Positions 4,619 through 7,054 of a stretch of DNA of 7,054 nucleotides are shown here, piece after piece. The notes below the pieces were generated by a model that saw nothing but the letters and a program-made list of their open reading frames with translations, made no database searches and was not told the DNA's origin. Origin of the DNA: Pseudomonadota bacterium. Lineage in GTDB: Bacteria > Desulfobacterota > Desulfovibrionia > Desulfovibrionales > Desulfovibrionaceae. The stretch covers positions 1-7,054 of the forward strand of contig JAEXRD010000109.1 of assembly GCA_023438245.1 (NCBI GenBank), in the 5' to 3' direction. Each line of letters begins with the position of its first letter. The first letter of the stretch is position 1. A program made the translations under genes and the position numbers.

Positions 4619-7021
4619 GTGAAACTTAAGAAGAAACGCAATCCCAGCGCCCCGCCGCTGCCCACCGACCACTCCAGTCTGCTGAGGCTCCTGCGCGAGT
4701 CGCGCCGCCCCCTCTCCGCCGACGACCTCCTGCCCGTGCTGGGCCTGCACCGCCGCAAGCGCGGCATCGTGGAGGACATGCTGCGCGACCTGGAGGCCGA
4801 GGGCAAGATCCTGCGCCTGGGCCGGGCCTACAGCCTGGCCGAGCGCGTGCGCCAGCTCACCGGCAAGGTGCAGATCCAGCGCTCCGGCGCGGCCTTCCTC
4901 ATCCCCGACGACCCCGGCCAGAAGGACATCTTCCTGGGCCAGGACACCGCCGGAGCCTGGCACGGCGACCGCGTCAGCGTGGTCATCACCCGCGATTCCG
5001 GCGGCCGCACCGGCACCCGCAACGCCGAGGGCCGCGTGCTCCAGGTGCTGGAGCGCGGACGGCGCATCCTGCCCGTGCGCGCCATGCGCCCCGCTGGCCC
5101 CAAGGGCGGAGCGGGCGCCACCACGGAATGGCTCTGCCGCCCCACGGACCCGCGCCTGGACTTCGCCCTGCTGGCCCGCAAGGTGGACCCGGCCCTGAAC
5201 CTCCAGAAGGGCGACATCGCCCTGGCCGCGCCCGGAGAGCAGGTCGACAGCGCCCTCTGGGAGGGCGAGCTGCTCCAGAACCTGGGCTCCGAGACCCGCG
5301 CCCAGGTGCAGGAGGCCCTGACCAAGGCCAACCACGGCGTGCCCACGGCCTTCCCCGAGGAAACGCTCAGCGAGGCCGAGCGCCTGCCCGAAGTGCCCTC
5401 CGAGCCGGACTTCAAGGGCCGCGAGGACCTGCGCACAACGCCCTTCGTCACCATCGACGGAGCCACGGCGCGGGACTTCGACGACGCCATCTTCGTGCGC
5501 CGCGCGGGCAAGGGCTACGAACTCTGGGTGGCCATCGCCGACGTGGCCCACTACGTGCCCGTGGGCAGCGCCCTGGACCGCGAGGCCTACGACCGGGGCA
5601 ACTCCTACTACTTCCCCTCCTCGGTGGAGCCCATGTTCCCCCAGGCGCTCAGTAACGGCCTGTGCAGCCTCAACCCCCGCGTGCCGCGCCTGTCCGTGGC
5701 CGTGCGCATGAAGATGGCCCCCGACGGCTCGCGCGGGGAGGCCCGCGTCATGAACGCCGTGATCCTGAGCCACGCCCGGCTGACCTACTCCCGCGCCCGC
5801 GACGTGTGCGTGGACAAGCTGCCCGCCGCCCGCGAGGACTTGGCCAAGGAAGCGGGCTCCGAGGTCGTGGACATGCTCGACAGCGCCGAGGAGCTGGCCC
5901 GCAAGATGCGCACCCTGCGCATCGCCCGCGGCAGCCTGGACTTCGACCTGCCCGAGGGTGAAGTCGTCTTCGACCCCGCCGGGCAGCCCGTGTCCGTCAA
6001 GCCGAAAGTCCGCCACTTCGCCCACCAACTCATCGAGGAGTTCATGATCGCCGCCAACGAGGCGGTGAGCGAATTCCTGGCCGCCCACGCGCTGCCCTGC
6101 CTCTACCGCGTGCACGCCGAGCCGGACCGCGAAAAGCTGGAAACCCTCTACACCCTGCTGGCCCGCCTGGACGGCGAACGCGCACCCAAACGCGCCCGGA
6201 CAGACCGCTTCACCGACGAGGACTTCACACCCGAGGCCCTGGGGCGCCTGCTTGCCAGCGTGGCCGGAACCGAGCGCGAATTCCTGGTGCACCGCCTGGT
6301 GCTGCGCAGCATGAAGCAGGCCCGCTACCAGCCCCAGAACGAGGGCCACTACGGCCTGGCCAGCGAGTCCTACGCGCACTTCACCTCGCCCATCCGCCGC
6401 TACGCCGACCTCGTCGTCCACCGGCTCATCAAGACCGCCCTGGGCGAAAAGAACCTGCCCGTGCCCGGCTTCAAGAAACTCGCCGAGATCGGCCAGCACC
6501 TGTCCGCGCGCGAACGCGTAGCCATGGAGGCCGAGCGCGAATGCCAGAAGCGCTACGTCTGCATGGTCCTCGCGCCCCAAATCGGCCAGGAGTTCCCCGG
6601 CGTGGTCTCCGGACTCACCGAATACGGCTTCTGGGTCGAACTGCCCGAAGTGCTGGCCGAAGGGCTCATCCGCCTGGCCAGCCTCACCGACGACTACTAC
6701 GGCTACCTCAAGGAACGCGAAATCCTCGTGGGACAGCGCACCGGCACCGTCATCCGCGTGGGCCAGGCCGTGCGCGTGCGCCTGGCGTCCGTGTCCCTCG
6801 ACCGCCTGGAAATCGACCTCGAACTGGTCTCCCTCGCGCCCGCTCGCTCCGGCGACATCTTCGTCCAGGGCCGCGCCGAAACCCCGCATCGCAAAACCCA
6901 GCGCCAGACCACCCGCAAGGACCGTCCACGCACCGGCGCCTCACGGCCCGGCGGCAGGCCCAAGGCCTCAGCGGGCAAGGGCGGCAAGGCCAGGCCCGGA
7001 GCCAAGCGCCGGGGCAGGTAG
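4619..7021 (+). CDS. rnr: Ribonuclease R (3'-5' exoribonuclease, RNB family)
   Basis: RNase R degrades RNA from the 3' end, including structured RNA, and takes part in rRNA/tmRNA quality control and cold or stress responses. This 800-residue protein has the full domain order: a winged-helix-like N-terminus (about 15-75), two cold-shock/OB domains (about 78-250), the RNB catalytic domain (about 265-600), an S1 domain (about 655-740) and a basic tail. The RNB motif TIDGATARDFDDAI starts at residue 278 and carries D280, D286, D288 and D289, with the same spacing as the metal-binding D272, D278, D280 and D281 of the E. coli enzyme. IEEFMIAANEA (from 472) and HFTSPIRRYADL (from 587) are also intact. 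The last 45 or so residues are rich in Lys, Arg and Gly. RNase II is unlikely, because that enzyme is shorter and lacks the N-terminal helix-turn-helix and basic tail. The start is GTG 4619, followed by a Lys-rich, A-rich opening; only a weak GAG at 4610-4612 precedes it. It lies 106 bases after lpxK on the same strand. Confidence 0.96.
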   Translation: MKLKKKRNPSAPPLPTDHSSLLRLLRESRRPLSADDLLPVLGLHRRKRGIVEDMLRDLEAEGKILRLGRAYSLAERVRQLTGKVQIQRSGAAFLIPDDPGQKDIFLGQDTAGAWHGDRVSVVITRDSGGRTGTRNAEGRVLQVLERGRRILPVRAMRPAGPKGGAGATTEWLCRPTDPRLDFALLARKVDPALNLQKGDIALAAPGEQVDSALWEGELLQNLGSETRAQVQEALTKANHGVPTAFPEETLSEAERLPEVPSEPDFKGREDLRTTPFVTIDGATARDFDDAIFVRRAGKGYELWVAIADVAHYVPVGSALDREAYDRGNSYYFPSSVEPMFPQALSNGLCSLNPRVPRLSVAVRMKMAPDGSRGEARVMNAVILSHARLTYSRARDVCVDKLPAAREDLAKEAGSEVVDMLDSAEELARKMRTLRIARGSLDFDLPEGEVVFDPAGQPVSVKPKVRHFAHQLIEEFMIAANEAVSEFLAAHALPCLYRVHAEPDREKLETLYTLLARLDGERAPKRARTDRFTDEDFTPEALGRLLASVAGTEREFLVHRLVLRSMKQARYQPQNEGHYGLASESYAHFTSPIRRYADLVVHRLIKTALGEKNLPVPGFKKLAEIGQHLSARERVAMEAERECQKRYVCMVLAPQIGQEFPGVVSGLTEYGFWVELPEVLAEGLIRLASLTDDYYGYLKEREILVGQRTGTVIRVGQAVRVRLASVSLDRLEIDLELVSLAPARSGDIFVQGRAETPHRKTQRQTTRKDRPRTGASRPGGRPKASAGKGGKARPGAKRRGR

Positions 7022-7028
7022 GGGAGAG

Positions 7029-7051
7029 GCAGGGGGCCTCGCGCCCCCTGC
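7029..7051 (+). terminator. Terminator-like hairpin after rnr, cut by the window edge
   Basis: Bases 7029-7037 pair with 7043-7051 in a perfect 9-bp G/C-rich stem with a 5-base loop, beginning eight bases after the rnr stop codon. The window ends three bases later, so a T tract cannot be checked. Position and shape match a terminator closing the rnr transcript, and the stem resembles the hairpin after BI-1. Confidence 0.55.
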
Positions 7052-7054
7052 ACC

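Noticed and set aside
2712..4622. 636-codon open frame on the plus strand in another frame
   Set aside because: It runs out of frame through BI-1, the hairpin and lpxK, and its composition is Pro/Arg/Gly/His-rich frame-shadow sequence.
4523..6889. 788-codon open frame on the minus strand opposite rnr
   Set aside because: The sense strand encodes a full-length RNase R with every catalytic residue intact. The antisense translation is rich in Gly, Ala, His, Gln and Val with no recognisable motif, the typical shadow of a GC-rich gene in which stop codons are rare.
1..7054. CRISPR array, insertion sequence, tRNA, rRNA or defence/toxin system
   Set aside because: I saw no regularly spaced repeats, transposase motifs, terminal inverted repeats with target duplications, or tRNA-like cloverleaf in the gaps, and all long coding space is taken by five recognisable chromosomal genes.

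Overview
This is a GC-rich window (roughly two thirds G+C by eye, with strong G/C bias at third codon positions). It carries five complete protein genes, all on the + strand. LpxK (lipid A synthesis) shows that the host is Gram-negative. The combination of high GC, a two-domain Usp, a YccA-type Bax inhibitor-1 protein, LpxK and RNase R looks to me like a Desulfovibrionaceae-type bacterium. That placement is an inference from general resemblance and could be wrong.

Layout from left to right: a G-run-rich edge (1-60); a tandem-domain universal stress protein (91-963); a three-part SAM-dependent methyltransferase of unknown substrate (about 1063-2487); a short intergenic region holding the best promoter in the window, with overlapping dyads; a Bax inhibitor-1/YccA family membrane protein (2626-3339) closed by a 12-bp perfect hairpin; lpxK (3391-4512), which starts only 11 bases after that hairpin and has no Shine-Dalgarno site; an AT-rich leader (4513-4618); rnr, encoding RNase R (4619-7021) from a GTG start; and a terminator-like hairpin cut by the right edge.

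Functionally this is a housekeeping neighbourhood: stress response, methylation, membrane homeostasis, lipid A 4'-phosphorylation and structured-RNA decay. The genes do not form one pathway. BI-1 appears to be its own transcription unit. LpxK and rnr may be read from upstream or from weak promoters I cannot pin down.

I found no mobile element, CRISPR array, tRNA, rRNA, defence locus or toxin-antitoxin pair, and nothing that supports a new biological system. The points worth a second look are regulatory (the BI-1 promoter region, the hairpin before lpxK, the rnr leader, the repeats before the methyltransferase) and the unassigned N- and C-terminal parts of the methyltransferase.
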